Below, piece by piece: positions 1 to 8,219 of a stretch of 64,000 nt of DNA (positions are counted from its first letter, which is position 1; each line of letters starts with the position of its first letter). The DNA comes from Clostridiales bacterium oral taxon 876 str. F0540 (GTDB lineage: Bacteria; Bacillota; Clostridia; Clostridiales; Clostridiaceae), in the NCBI GenBank assembly GCA_000466585.1, contig KE993508.1, positions 144,711-208,710 of the forward strand. The letters are read 5' to 3'. The position numbers and the translations under genes are program-made. Under the pieces are notes generated by a model that did no database searches, was not told where the DNA came from, and worked only from the letters and a program-made list of their open reading frames with translations.

Positions 1-83
1 TGACTTATTCTTTTTCTTTTCCATTGTAATAAACATGGTACAATATAAATACACCAAACAATAAAACAAATGAGGTGAATGCC

Positions 84-269
84 ATGGAGCTGAATATAGT
101 TATATTAGTAAAAAAAATAGACCTATTAAGGAGCAAATTACATAATTTAATAAACAGCAATAGGGAATTAACAGATAAAAAAGTAGTAATTTGCAGCCAA
201 AAACTAGACAAGCTCCTCACTGAGTACGAAAAGATGCAAAAGGAAATTAAGCCAAAAGATGCTGCATAA
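84..269 (+). CDS. Spo0E-like aspartyl-phosphate phosphatase
   Basis: A 61-residue protein of the Spo0E family. Known members dephosphorylate Spo0A~P and so delay sporulation. The sequence shows the family signature SQKLDKLLTEY (SQxLD core) in the second of two predicted helices, the usual size, and no other domain. A GTG at 75 is also in frame, but it overlaps the GAGGTG ribosome binding site; the ATG at 84 has ideal spacing. The gene is monocistronic and ends in a strong hairpin shared with the 6S RNA on the other strand. Function is from family knowledge; the exact phospho-target is inferred. Confidence 0.82.
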   Translation: MELNIVILVKKIDLLRSKLHNLINSNRELTDKKVVICSQKLDKLLTEYEKMQKEIKPKDAA

Positions 270-276
270 AAAACAA

Positions 277-313
277 ACCACAAGCTATAAAGCTTGTGGT
301 TTTATTTACTTTT
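277..313. terminator. Bidirectional intrinsic terminator
   Basis: A perfect 10-bp stem (277-286 with 291-300, loop ATAA) has a T-rich tract on its right side for the plus strand and a T run on its left for the minus strand. It can end both the Spo0E-like transcript and the 6S RNA. Confidence 0.85.
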
Positions 314-317
314 GTTT

Positions 318-500
318 TACATCCCCAATATGCCGTTAGCTTACTTGTTCACACCCGCACTCTCGCAGGTGGGTTTTACTCATCTACTCTCTGCCTACTT
401 CAATCTAAGGAAGCCTGACATCCTTTAGAACTATTGAAAATCCCTATTAATTACTGTGGTTGAACGATATAAGCCTTGCGAACATCTCAGGATTTAGTGT
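318..500 (-). ncRNA. ssrS: 6S RNA
   Basis: About 180 nt on the minus strand with no open frame. Its 5' part reads CCTGAGATGTTCGCAAG, nearly identical to the conserved 5' closing-stem region of 6S RNA (E. coli 6S has CTGAGATGTTCGCAAG). The 3' part (GGCATATTGGGG) can pair with the 5' end (CCTGAGATG) to form the closing stem around a long, mostly AU-rich bulged helix. A good sigma-A promoter lies just upstream and a terminator just downstream. 6S RNA binds housekeeping RNA polymerase as an open-promoter mimic. An Infernal search with RF00013 would settle it. Confidence 0.8.
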
Positions 501-506
501 AATTTT

Positions 507-534
507 ATTATATCACTTTTTTATAATTTTTCAA
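507..534 (-). promoter_or_regulatory. Sigma-A promoter of 6S RNA
   Basis: On the minus strand a TTGAAA -35 (529-534) and a TATAAT -10 (507-512) are separated by 16 bp, placing transcription start near 500, exactly at the 5' end of the 6S homology. Confidence 0.7.
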
Positions 535-558
535 CTAGTATATTATTGTATTTTCAAA

Positions 559-957
559 TTACATTTCTAATTCATCTAAAATCTGTTCAATTTCTACAGC
601 TTTACCTTTAGGGAAAAATACTGCTATAAATTCATTATAACTGTATTCTTCTTCATCTAATTCGTAGGAAATATACTGGGCATCTATTTGCATTTCATCC
701 ATCATGTTCTCTATAATTTCGCCTACATTATCTACTGCTAAATCATTTAAATAAGGAAGAAAGAATTCCTCGCTCCATGTATCTCCATTTTCTTCATCTT
801 CGCTTTCATCATTAGCATATGCTTTTGCTGCTTCAACTTCATCATTATCAAATTCATATATAAAACTTAGCACTATTGCATTTTCTTTATATTCTATTTC
901 TTCTATTTCAGACAGACCATTTTTTTCTAGTGTTTCTATTATTGCTTCTTTATTCAT
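559..957 (-). CDS. Conserved acidic protein of unknown function
   Basis: A 132-residue, very acidic soluble protein (many Glu/Asp, patches such as DESEDEENGD) without signal peptide, membrane segment or recognisable catalytic motif. Start is clear: TAGGAGGT lies 8 nt upstream of the ATG. It follows the DUF1292 gene by 35 nt and the two are probably cotranscribed; both are small, acidic and single-domain. I do not recognise the family. The length and even hydrophobic spacing suggest a folded alpha/beta domain rather than a disordered tail. Confidence 0.6.
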   Translation of the reverse strand: MNKEAIIETLEKNGLSEIEEIEYKENAIVLSFIYEFDNDEVEAAKAYANDESEDEENGDTWSEEFFLPYLNDLAVDNVGEIIENMMDEMQIDAQYISYELDEEEYSYNEFIAVFFPKGKAVEIEQILDELEM

Positions 958-992
958 AATATGTACCTCCTAAAAATAGTTATTTAATTATG

Positions 993-1241
993 TTATTCAT
1001 TATATAGTAATTTTTTATACTCTTTGTTAACCATTAAAAATTCATTATCATCTTCTACAAGGTTAAGCACTTCTTGATCATTTTCATTATCAACTCTAAA
1101 AACATAGGCATCCTCTTCATTACCTTCAACAGGAGCTAATATTAGATATTTCTTCTCTTCTAAATAAATTTCTGCAACTGCTTCAAAATCAACCTTTTCT
1201 CCATCTTCGTTTCTAAAAGACATTACTACTTTTTCGTCCAT
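993..1241 (-). CDS. DUF1292 family protein (YrzB-like)
   Basis: An 82-residue acidic protein with the DUF1292 pattern: a beta-rich core (VVMSFRNEDGEKVDFEAVAEIYLEEKKYLILAPVE) followed by FRVDNENDQEVLNLVEDDNEF. The family is widespread in Firmicutes, is often near ruvX/ireB, and has no established function. Here it sits 32 nt downstream of the flavodiiron gene instead. The start is supported by AAGGGGAG upstream. Assignment to the family is by recognised pattern; no role is inferred. Confidence 0.75.
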   Translation of the reverse strand: MDEKVVMSFRNEDGEKVDFEAVAEIYLEEKKYLILAPVEGNEEDAYVFRVDNENDQEVLNLVEDDNEFLMVNKEYKKLLYNE

Positions 1242-1273
1242 TATTTGCTCCCCTTTCTATTTATATAAGCCTT

Positions 1274-2446
1274 TTAAAGCTTGCTTACAAAAGTATCTAT
1301 AAATTCTTCAGCTCTTATAAAGTCTTCCTCACTTGGAACAAAATTAAACCTCAACCCTGGTTCTGAAACTTTAAATTTTAAAGATTTTAACCTATCGGTC
1401 ATCATTTGGACCCCTTCTCCGCTCCATCCATAGGATCCGAAGGCACCTGCAGCCTTACCCCTGTTTGTAATTGCACATACAAGAGACATAACATCCCATA
1501 CAGGCTTAACCGCATCCTGATTAATTGTTGGAGACCCTAGCAATATCCCGGAGGAATTTTCTATTATATTTACCAAACCATCAAGTTTCATAGAAGTAAT
1601 TTCATATGCTTTTGCAGCAATTCCTCTATCATTAATATTTTTTTCAATAAACTTAGCCATCTTTTCAGTATTGCCGTAGGCAGAAACATATAGTATAGCT
1701 GCATTCTTTTCTTTTGCAGTATCTGCCGCAGCCCATTCCCTATAAAGTTTTATAAAGTTATCTATGTTTTTAGTATGAATAGGACCATGGCTTGGGGCAA
1801 CTATCTCAATATTTAAGTCCTTAATTTTATCCAAGGCACTAATAACAAACTTTTTAAACGGCCCCATTATCACATCAAAATAATATTTCATTTCATTTAA
1901 ATATTCTAATTCATTGTAATCGTTGATTGAGTCTTCCATGCAATAGTGACATCCCATAAAATCACAAGTAAATAGTATATTCTTTTCAGAAACATATGTA
2001 AATATTGAGTCCGGCCAATGTAAATTTGGAGCTGACACAAATTTCAATGTTGTTTGACCAAGCATAAGCTCTGATGCTGCTTCTTCACTTCTAAAATCAA
2101 AGTTGGTAATCTGCTTGCTGTACATTATAGCAGCTCTTGAACCCACTACTATTGCTTCGGGATATTCATTAATAAGTTTAGCAAGTGAACCACTGTGATC
2201 TAATTCTGTGTGCTGAACTATTATGTAATCTACTTTACGGCTTCCAATTATTTCTTTTATGTTTGCCAGGAACTCATCAAAATATCCATCCTTAACAGTA
2301 TCCACTACTGCAACCTTATCATCATCAATTAAGTAAGAATTATATGTTGTGCCCTTCTTTGTCTCCATAATAATGTCAAATACTCTAAGCTCCGGATTAC
2401 GAACACCTACCCAGTAAATATTATCTTTTAATTTTACACTCCCCAT
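1274..2446 (-). CDS. fprA: Flavodiiron protein (A-type flavoprotein, FprA-like)
   Basis: A 390-residue cytosolic enzyme of the class that reduces O2 to water (and/or NO to N2O) in anaerobes. An N-terminal metallo-beta-lactamase-like diiron domain (about 1-245) carries HTELDHSG, NLHWPD, TCDFMG and PSHGPIH, which supply the iron ligands. A C-terminal flavodoxin domain (about 252-390) has the FMN phosphate loop SAYGNTEK. There is no extra rubredoxin domain, so electrons must come from a separate carrier. The AGGAGG site is 8 nt from the ATG. It leads a probable operon with the two small acidic genes. O2 versus NO preference cannot be read from sequence. Confidence 0.9.
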   Translation of the reverse strand: MGSVKLKDNIYWVGVRNPELRVFDIIMETKKGTTYNSYLIDDDKVAVVDTVKDGYFDEFLANIKEIIGSRKVDYIIVQHTELDHSGSLAKLINEYPEAIVVGSRAAIMYSKQITNFDFRSEEAASELMLGQTTLKFVSAPNLHWPDSIFTYVSEKNILFTCDFMGCHYCMEDSINDYNELEYLNEMKYYFDVIMGPFKKFVISALDKIKDLNIEIVAPSHGPIHTKNIDNFIKLYREWAAADTAKEKNAAILYVSAYGNTEKMAKFIEKNINDRGIAAKAYEITSMKLDGLVNIIENSSGILLGSPTINQDAVKPVWDVMSLVCAITNRGKAAGAFGSYGWSGEGVQMMTDRLKSLKFKVSEPGLRFNFVPSEEDFIRAEEFIDTFVSKL

Positions 2447-2627
2447 CCATTATACCTCCTGCTTCACTGGTAATAACTTTTAATATAAATTTTGTTACCC
2501 TAGATATTCTAACACAATATGTAATTATATTAAATGAATGCTTTGATTTTGTACTAAAAAAGAGATATTGCAAAACCTTTCAAACCCGCAGCGTGTTTTT
2601 CCTGTTTTCCAACATCCCCTATAAAAC

Positions 2628-4919
2628 TTATTTTAATAATTCAGAAAGCTCTCCATTATAAAATACGTATTGGAGGTGAAGAGCTCTTGTAAGAGCAACA
2701 TATAAAAGTTTTTTGTCAAGTTCGCTATCAGCGTAATTTTCTTCATTGCAATTATATATAATGCTGCAGTCAAACTCTAAACCTTTTGTCATATAAGATG
2801 GAATAATAATATTCTTAAGATTTAACGTCTTATTTGTATCTTTTATCAAATCCCATTTGGTGCTGCTGAATTTCTTCATAATTTCATTTATAGCCTTACA
2901 TTCTTCATATGTTCTGCCAATTATAGCTGTGCTTTTTTTACCTAAGCTTTCTACTTCACCAACTATTTTATCAATTTTAATTGCAAGCTCTTGTTTTGAT
3001 GTAAATTCAACAATTTCCGGTACCTTTCCATGTCTCAAAACAGGCATTGCAGGCTTCAAACTATTGTGCTGCTTTTTAAGAACCTTGTTAGCAAATTCAA
3101 TTATTTCTACTGTTGATCTATAGCTTTGTGTTAAAGGAGTATATGTTGCATCTCCCTCAAAGACTTCATCAATAACTTTCTCCCAATTTTCGATCCCTTT
3201 ATAGTAATATATCCCTTGGCCTATATCCCCTACTATAGTTAAAGAATTACTGTAGGCCATACTTCTTAAAATATACATTTGAAACATGCTGTAATCTTGT
3301 GCCTCATCCACTACAATATGTTTAAACTTATACTTTTCGGGTATTCCTTCAATCTTGAACTTTAAATAGAGCATAGAAGACAAGTCGTCGCTGTCTATTA
3401 CTCCACTATCGAAGTTTTTATTAAGATCTCCCTGCATATACTCAAAGAGCTTGTTTGGTATTCTGCCTTCACTTACCTCATCAAATATATCCTTATTATT
3501 AAATAAATTAATATATAATTTGCTAGTATCAATTTCTCTCCAGTATTCAAAATACTCATTGAAATTTTCCTTTGACCTTTTTCTTATTTCTTCTTTCTTA
3601 GTATCTCTTTCATTATAAATCTCTATCAGTTTTTTTCTTCTTTCTTCACTATCTTCCATAGTTTTTTTTGTTCTGGCAATCATATATTCATATGAAAAGT
3701 CTATTTTATCCAATATGTTATTAATTTTTTCATTCAGCTTTAATAAAAAATACCTTTTTATCTCATCTTTTCTTCTGTTTATAGGAAGGTTGACCATATC
3801 CTTGCCATACAACCTTTTTATTTCCTTTGCCTCAAACAGTGTATAGCCTTCAACCTGAATGTCATTTACTTCTATATCTTTTTTTTCAAGATATCTTATA
3901 TATCTATCCATTATTTTTTTATATGCAAAAGTTCCTTTTAATTTGCTGGCCCCTGTTACGTATTTTACTTTTTCTTCGTTATTATCTTCAAGAACATTGG
4001 ATAGCTTTTTGTCCTTTGTAATTACCTTTGATTTAATTCCCAGAACATCTAAACATATCTCTTCAAAGGTCTTCTGCTTTACCTTATCCACTCCAAGGTT
4101 TGGAAGCACCTCAGAAATATAATCCAAGAACAATTTATTTGGTGCTATTACAAGTATATCGTCACCGGAAAGCTTTTCCTTATATTTGTATAAAAGGTAC
4201 GCAAGTCTATGAAGCGCTATTGTCGTTTTCCCCGAGCCAGCTGACCCCTGAACAATAAGCGCACTATTTTTATCCGCTCTGATTATATCATTCTGCTCTT
4301 TCTGAATTGTTGCAACTACTTCTTTAAGCTTGCTGCTGGTACTTTCTTCAAGATTAATTCTCAAAAATTCATCTATAAGAGCGCTGCCTTCCTGTCCTGA
4401 GTTACTTAATATTATCTCATTTATCCCCTCATCAAAAGCATCTTTGAATTCATCATCCTTAATTAAAAATTTTCTTTTAAGAGAAAGCTCGCCATTTATA
4501 ACCCCAACAGGAGCTTTGTAATATGCTTCACCTTGGGTACCGCTATAATATAAATCTGCAATTGGTGCTCTCCAATCGATTACAACTTCATCCCCCGTTT
4601 TGCTGTCTCCTAATCCAAATTTTCCAATATAAAAGCTCTCTGTTTCTCTTCTATATTCCCTAAAGTCTATTCTTGCGAAATAAGGCTGTGATAAAGCTTC
4701 ATTATAATTTTGAAGATTTTTATGAGTTATGTCGTACAATTTTTGAGCAGTTTCAAGTTCCTCGCTATATTTTCCTTTAGCTTGCTTTTTTAAGGCCGCG
4801 ATCTTATCTTGCAAATATTTATCATTATTTTCTATAAGATTTATTTCATTAACAAGCCATGATTTTGTTGAATCAAATTTTTCCTTTTCCATAGAGAATT
4901 GCTTAGCTTCAATAGACAT
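2628..4919 (-). CDS. helD: HelD-like superfamily 1 helicase (RNA polymerase recycling factor)
   Basis: A 763-residue UvrD-superfamily protein. It begins with an antiparallel coiled-coil stretch (about 1-75, NEINLIENNDKYLQDKIAAL), as in HelD, whose arm enters the RNA polymerase secondary channel. Then come Walker A GSAGSGKTT (about 228), DEAQDYS (motif II), QSYRST (motif IV) and VALTRALH near the C-terminus. Known HelD proteins release stalled RNA polymerase from nucleic acid. Length fits B. subtilis HelD (about 770). It is monocistronic, with a GAGTGAGG site before the ATG. A conventional DNA helicase role is less likely given the N-terminal arm. Confidence 0.85.
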   Translation of the reverse strand: MSIEAKQFSMEKEKFDSTKSWLVNEINLIENNDKYLQDKIAALKKQAKGKYSEELETAQKLYDITHKNLQNYNEALSQPYFARIDFREYRRETESFYIGKFGLGDSKTGDEVVIDWRAPIADLYYSGTQGEAYYKAPVGVINGELSLKRKFLIKDDEFKDAFDEGINEIILSNSGQEGSALIDEFLRINLEESTSSKLKEVVATIQKEQNDIIRADKNSALIVQGSAGSGKTTIALHRLAYLLYKYKEKLSGDDILVIAPNKLFLDYISEVLPNLGVDKVKQKTFEEICLDVLGIKSKVITKDKKLSNVLEDNNEEKVKYVTGASKLKGTFAYKKIMDRYIRYLEKKDIEVNDIQVEGYTLFEAKEIKRLYGKDMVNLPINRRKDEIKRYFLLKLNEKINNILDKIDFSYEYMIARTKKTMEDSEERRKKLIEIYNERDTKKEEIRKRSKENFNEYFEYWREIDTSKLYINLFNNKDIFDEVSEGRIPNKLFEYMQGDLNKNFDSGVIDSDDLSSMLYLKFKIEGIPEKYKFKHIVVDEAQDYSMFQMYILRSMAYSNSLTIVGDIGQGIYYYKGIENWEKVIDEVFEGDATYTPLTQSYRSTVEIIEFANKVLKKQHNSLKPAMPVLRHGKVPEIVEFTSKQELAIKIDKIVGEVESLGKKSTAIIGRTYEECKAINEIMKKFSSTKWDLIKDTNKTLNLKNIIIPSYMTKGLEFDCSIIYNCNEENYADSELDKKLLYVALTRALHLQYVFYNGELSELLK

Positions 4920-5055
4920 AAAACCTCACTCCCTGCATATTGAACATAAAATATAATTTTATATTTTATCCAAATATTTGTCAATATTAATAATGTAAAT
5001 ATATAGTGTTTCATATAATTTATAGTGTATAATTTTAAAATTTAGGAGGTATAAG

Positions 5056-5880
5056 ATGAAAATCTTAATAACTGGAACTGATGGCAATGTAGGACATTAT
5101 CTGTCCAAGCACTTTTCTGATAATCATGAAATATTTGGTGCAAAGAAAAACTCTTTAGATATTACAAATAGAGTTCAATGTACTGATATAATAAAAAAAT
5201 TGAAGCCAGATGTTGTTATACATTCTGCAGCTTTATCTAATATAGATTTATGCGAAAGAGATGAAACCTCCGCCTATACTGTTAACACAATAGGAAGTTT
5301 AAATGTTGCTTATGCCTGCAGTATTGCAAATATACCAATTATATATATATCCTGTAATAATGTCTATGATGGCTCTAAAACAAGTCCTTATTATGAAACT
5401 GATGAATGTATTCCAATTAATATATATGGAAAAACAAAGTTAGCAGGTGAAAAGCTTATTAGAACAATATGCTCGAAATACTTTATTATAAGAACCTCCT
5501 GGGTATATGGGGGAAGAAACTGCTTTGTACAAAATATTATCGAGAATAAGGATATTCCTATATTTATGAGTTCAAGCGACATAGCTACTCCAACATACAT
5601 AAAAGATTTGAGTTTAGTTATAGAAAAGATGATAGACTCAGATGTATATGGTACATATAATGTAGTAAATTCCGGTGCAGTTAAAAAATCCTTGTGGGTT
5701 AAAACAATACTTGATTATATTGGAATAAAAAAAGATGTAATAGAAATTCCGGATAATTTTATATCAAATAAGGCTCTAAGGCCTAAATGTACTATACTAA
5801 ACACATCTCTTATGAGTAACTGCTTCGATATAGAACTTCCTCCTTGGGAAGTGTCGTTAAAGGAATATTTATGCAAATAA
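5056..5880 (+). CDS. RmlD-like SDR family sugar-nucleotide reductase
   Basis: A 274-residue extended short-chain dehydrogenase. The N-terminal NAD(P) fold has GTDGNVGHYL, a mid-protein AALSNIDLCE segment typical of RmlD_sub_bind, and the catalytic pair in YGKTKLAGE (YxxxK). RmlD reduces dTDP-4-dehydrorhamnose, but no other rhamnose-pathway genes are nearby, so the substrate is unknown. A TTAGGAGGT site precedes the ATG. It is followed after 70 nt by the aldo/keto reductase gene and could be cotranscribed, although the gap is long enough for a separate promoter. Confidence 0.8.
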   Translation: MKILITGTDGNVGHYLSKHFSDNHEIFGAKKNSLDITNRVQCTDIIKKLKPDVVIHSAALSNIDLCERDETSAYTVNTIGSLNVAYACSIANIPIIYISCNNVYDGSKTSPYYETDECIPINIYGKTKLAGEKLIRTICSKYFIIRTSWVYGGRNCFVQNIIENKDIPIFMSSSDIATPTYIKDLSLVIEKMIDSDVYGTYNVVNSGAVKKSLWVKTILDYIGIKKDVIEIPDNFISNKALRPKCTILNTSLMSNCFDIELPPWEVSLKEYLCK

Positions 5881-5950
5881 CTTTTTATAGATATAATATT
5901 GATGTATAATATATGTTGTACATTATTAAGAAACTGAGGAGGATAAATAT

Positions 5951-7090
5951 ATGCAGTATAGAAAGTTTGGCAAGCTTGACTTTGAAGTATCTGTACTTGG
6001 ATTTGGATGTATGAGACTTCCATTTCTAGACGGTGATGATTCCAAAATAAACGAAGATGAAGCAATAAAATTAGTAAGGTATGCCATAGATAATGGGGTT
6101 AATTATGTGGATACTGCTTACCCTTACCACAAAGGCAATAGTGAAATACTTGTGGGGAAAGCATTAAAAGACGGATATAGAGAAAAGGTTAACCTTGCAA
6201 CAAAATGTCCAGTTTGGCTTGTAAAGAGCTACGATGACTTTGATAAATATCTAGACGAACAACTAGATAAGCTTCAAACCGATCATATAGATATGTATCT
6301 GCTGCATGCTTTAAGTAGAGATAGATGGGAAGATTTAAAAAAGCTAAATGTATTTAAGTTTTTAGAAGAGGCTGTTCAAAGCGGCAGGGTAAAATATGTT
6401 GGTTTTTCCTTCCATGACGAACTTCCTGTGTTTAAGGAAATAGTTAATTCCTATGATTGGGACTTCTGTCAAATTCAATATAACTACATGGACACTGACT
6501 ATCAAGCAGGTAAAGAAGGCTTAGAACTTGCTGCTTCTAAAGGAATGGCTGTTATTGTTATGGAACCTTTAAAAGGAGGCAAGCTTGCAAAAAATCCTCC
6601 GGAGGAAGTGCAGTCTATATGGAATACTTCAAAAACAAAAAGAACTGCTGCGGACTGGGCATTAAGGTGGATTTGGAATCGCGAAGAAGTAACGCTTCTT
6701 CTAAGCGGAATGGGAGCCATGGATCAGGTTGTTGAAAATATAAATATAGCCGATACATCTCTTCCTAATTCATTAACTGATGAAGAGTTAATGTTAATAG
6801 ATAATGTGAAAGATAAGTATAATGAACTTATAAAAGTAAACTGTACTGCTTGTAATTATTGCATGCCTTGTCCATTTGGTGTCAATATTCCTAGAAACTT
6901 TGCTCTTTTGAATGAATCTTCCATGTACAATGATGTTAAAGGTTATTCACATGCATATAAAAATTTTATGTCTGAGAGTGATAGAGCTAACCAATGTAAG
7001 GAATGTGGATTGTGCGAAACAAAATGTCCGCAAAATCTACCTATAAGACATCATTTAAAAGAGGTGCATACTGTCCTCGGATGTATATAA
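5951..7090 (+). CDS. Aldo/keto reductase with C-terminal 4Fe-4S domain
   Basis: A 379-residue protein. Residues 1-270 form an AKR barrel with the expected catalytic residues: Asp/Tyr in YVDTAYPYHKGNSE, Lys in LATKCP and His in LLHAL. Residues about 297-360 carry two cysteine clusters, CTACNYCMPCP and CKECGLCETKCP, the pattern of two [4Fe-4S] clusters. Such fused AKR-ferredoxin proteins are common in clostridia. The substrate is unknown; the clusters suggest coupling to ferredoxin-level electron carriers. Start is fixed by GAGGAGGAT. A strong hairpin follows the stop codon. Confidence 0.88.
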   Translation: MQYRKFGKLDFEVSVLGFGCMRLPFLDGDDSKINEDEAIKLVRYAIDNGVNYVDTAYPYHKGNSEILVGKALKDGYREKVNLATKCPVWLVKSYDDFDKYLDEQLDKLQTDHIDMYLLHALSRDRWEDLKKLNVFKFLEEAVQSGRVKYVGFSFHDELPVFKEIVNSYDWDFCQIQYNYMDTDYQAGKEGLELAASKGMAVIVMEPLKGGKLAKNPPEEVQSIWNTSKTKRTAADWALRWIWNREEVTLLLSGMGAMDQVVENINIADTSLPNSLTDEELMLIDNVKDKYNELIKVNCTACNYCMPCPFGVNIPRNFALLNESSMYNDVKGYSHAYKNFMSESDRANQCKECGLCETKCPQNLPIRHHLKEVHTVLGCI

Positions 7091-7094
7091 TTTT

Positions 7095-7132
7095 AAAGCT
7101 CCTTCAAAAGTTTATATTTGAAGGAGCTTTTT
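7095..7132. terminator. Bidirectional intrinsic terminator
   Basis: A perfect 14-bp stem (7095-7108 with 7117-7130) with T-rich tracts on both sides separates the convergent aldo/keto reductase and ECF S-component genes. Confidence 0.88.
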
Positions 7133-7142
7133 ATAAATAAAT

Positions 7143-7649
7143 TTACCTTGCAGACAATTCCTTAACAATATCTTTTCTTGTTGCTTTAGAAATAGATTTA
7201 ACCAACACAGAAGATATTACTGCATCTACACTATGATGAAGCAAAGTTCCTACCCCTACCACGACTAGTACACTATACATAGTATACCCAAATGGTATAA
7301 CCACTAAAGCTTCTAAAACAGCATGGATAGGAGCTGTTAATATAAGAGATTTATTAAAAGATATTCCTTTTCTGATAGCAAAAGCTCCAACTAATGCCAC
7401 AGCCACATGCATTAAAGCTCTTGCTGCAACTACTACCGGAGCTGAAATAAAAAATCCAAGCGCAGAGCCAAATGCAACCATCACTGCAGCTTCAGGACCC
7501 AACAGCATTGCAATAAATATGGGAACATGTGCTGTTATAGTAGCTGTAAAAGGTGGTATTTGAACCTGAAGTCCCTTAAAGTATATAGGTATTAGTATAA
7601 CCCATGCCGTTAAAAGTGCAGTATAAGTTAATTTTTTAACATCTTTCAT
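7143..7649 (-). CDS. ECF transporter S component, substrate unknown
   Basis: A 168-residue integral membrane protein with about six hydrophobic segments and the layout of energy-coupling-factor substrate-binding (S) subunits: LTYTALLTAWVILIPIYF, then a conserved Pro/Thr loop and a second half ending in HHSVDAVISS. No ATPase or EcfT is adjacent, so it would use a shared group II ECF module. The start is set at 7649 because GGAGGGG precedes that ATG; an upstream in-frame extension has no ribosome binding site. It lies downstream of def but after def's own terminator. It resembles NiaX-like niacin transporters in general shape; the vitamin is not identifiable by eye. Confidence 0.7.
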   Translation of the reverse strand: MKDVKKLTYTALLTAWVILIPIYFKGLQVQIPPFTATITAHVPIFIAMLLGPEAAVMVAFGSALGFFISAPVVVAARALMHVAVALVGAFAIRKGISFNKSLILTAPIHAVLEALVVIPFGYTMYSVLVVVGVGTLLHHSVDAVISSVLVKSISKATRKDIVKELSAR

Positions 7650-7667
7650 TTTACCCCTCCATTTACA

Positions 7668-7691
7668 TATGTATATACACCAGTATACATA
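7668..7691. promoter_or_regulatory. Inverted repeat upstream of ECF S-component gene
   Basis: TATGTATA (7668-7675) and TATACATA (7684-7691) form an 8-bp perfect inverted repeat about 20 nt before the S-component start. Its place between def's terminator and the gene suggests an operator or promoter element. The regulator is unknown. Confidence 0.35.
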
Positions 7692-7717
7692 ATATGCAGC
7701 CACTTGTAAATAGATAA

Positions 7718-7745
7718 ATAAAAAGAATAGCATTTTGCTATTCTT
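7718..7745 (-). terminator. Intrinsic terminator at the end of def
   Basis: AAGAATAGCA (7723-7732) pairs with TGCTATTCTT (7736-7745). On the minus strand it is followed by TTTTTATTT. The stem overlaps the last codons of def. Confidence 0.75.
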
Positions 7746-8202
7746 CTAATTTATAAACTTTTTTTGCTCTATCTGTATAAAGCACTCCATCTAGATGGTC
7801 AATTTCATGACAAAAAGCTTTTGCTAAAAGTCCGTCTGCAACATATTCAACCTTATTACCATTTACATTCATGCCCTGAACCGTAACCTTTTTAGGTCTT
7901 ATAACCTTTCCTTCATAACCGGGATAGCTTAAACAGCCTTCTATGCTTTCCTCTTTTCCAACCTTAGAGGCAATAACAGGATTAATTAGAATTATAGGTT
8001 CATCACCTTCTCTTAAGTCAACAATAATAACTCTCTTTAATACGCCTATTTGAGGAGCAGCAAGACCTATGCCTGTCGTGCTATATAATGAATCTTTTAA
8101 ATCCTTTATTAAGCTTAAAACTTCCTCATCTACCTTATCTATCCTTCTGCTTACCTTCTTAAGCTTTGGATTCCCAAACTTTATTATATCTCTTACAGCC
8201 AT
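7738..8202 (-). CDS. def: Peptide deformylase
   Basis: A 154-residue enzyme that removes the N-formyl group from nascent proteins. All three deformylase motifs are present: GIGLAAPQIG, EGCLSYPG (metal-ligand Cys) and HEIDHLDG (HExxH, two His ligands and catalytic Glu). The start at 8202 follows GGGAGG; an ATG 12 nt upstream overlaps that site. It is the third gene of the methyltransferase/radical SAM/def operon (17 nt from the preceding gene) and has its own terminator. Not being next to fmt or priA is unusual but seen in clostridia with several def copies. Confidence 0.93.
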   Translation of the reverse strand: MAVRDIIKFGNPKLKKVSRRIDKVDEEVLSLIKDLKDSLYSTTGIGLAAPQIGVLKRVIIVDLREGDEPIILINPVIASKVGKEESIEGCLSYPGYEGKVIRPKKVTVQGMNVNGNKVEYVADGLLAKAFCHEIDHLDGVLYTDRAKKVYKLEE

Positions 8203-8219
8203 ATTTCCTCCCATTAGCT

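Noticed and set aside
5..283. A 92-codon minus-strand frame opposite the Spo0E-like gene
   Set aside because: It is fully antisense to a gene with a clear family motif and ribosome site, has no SD of its own, and overlaps the shared terminator.
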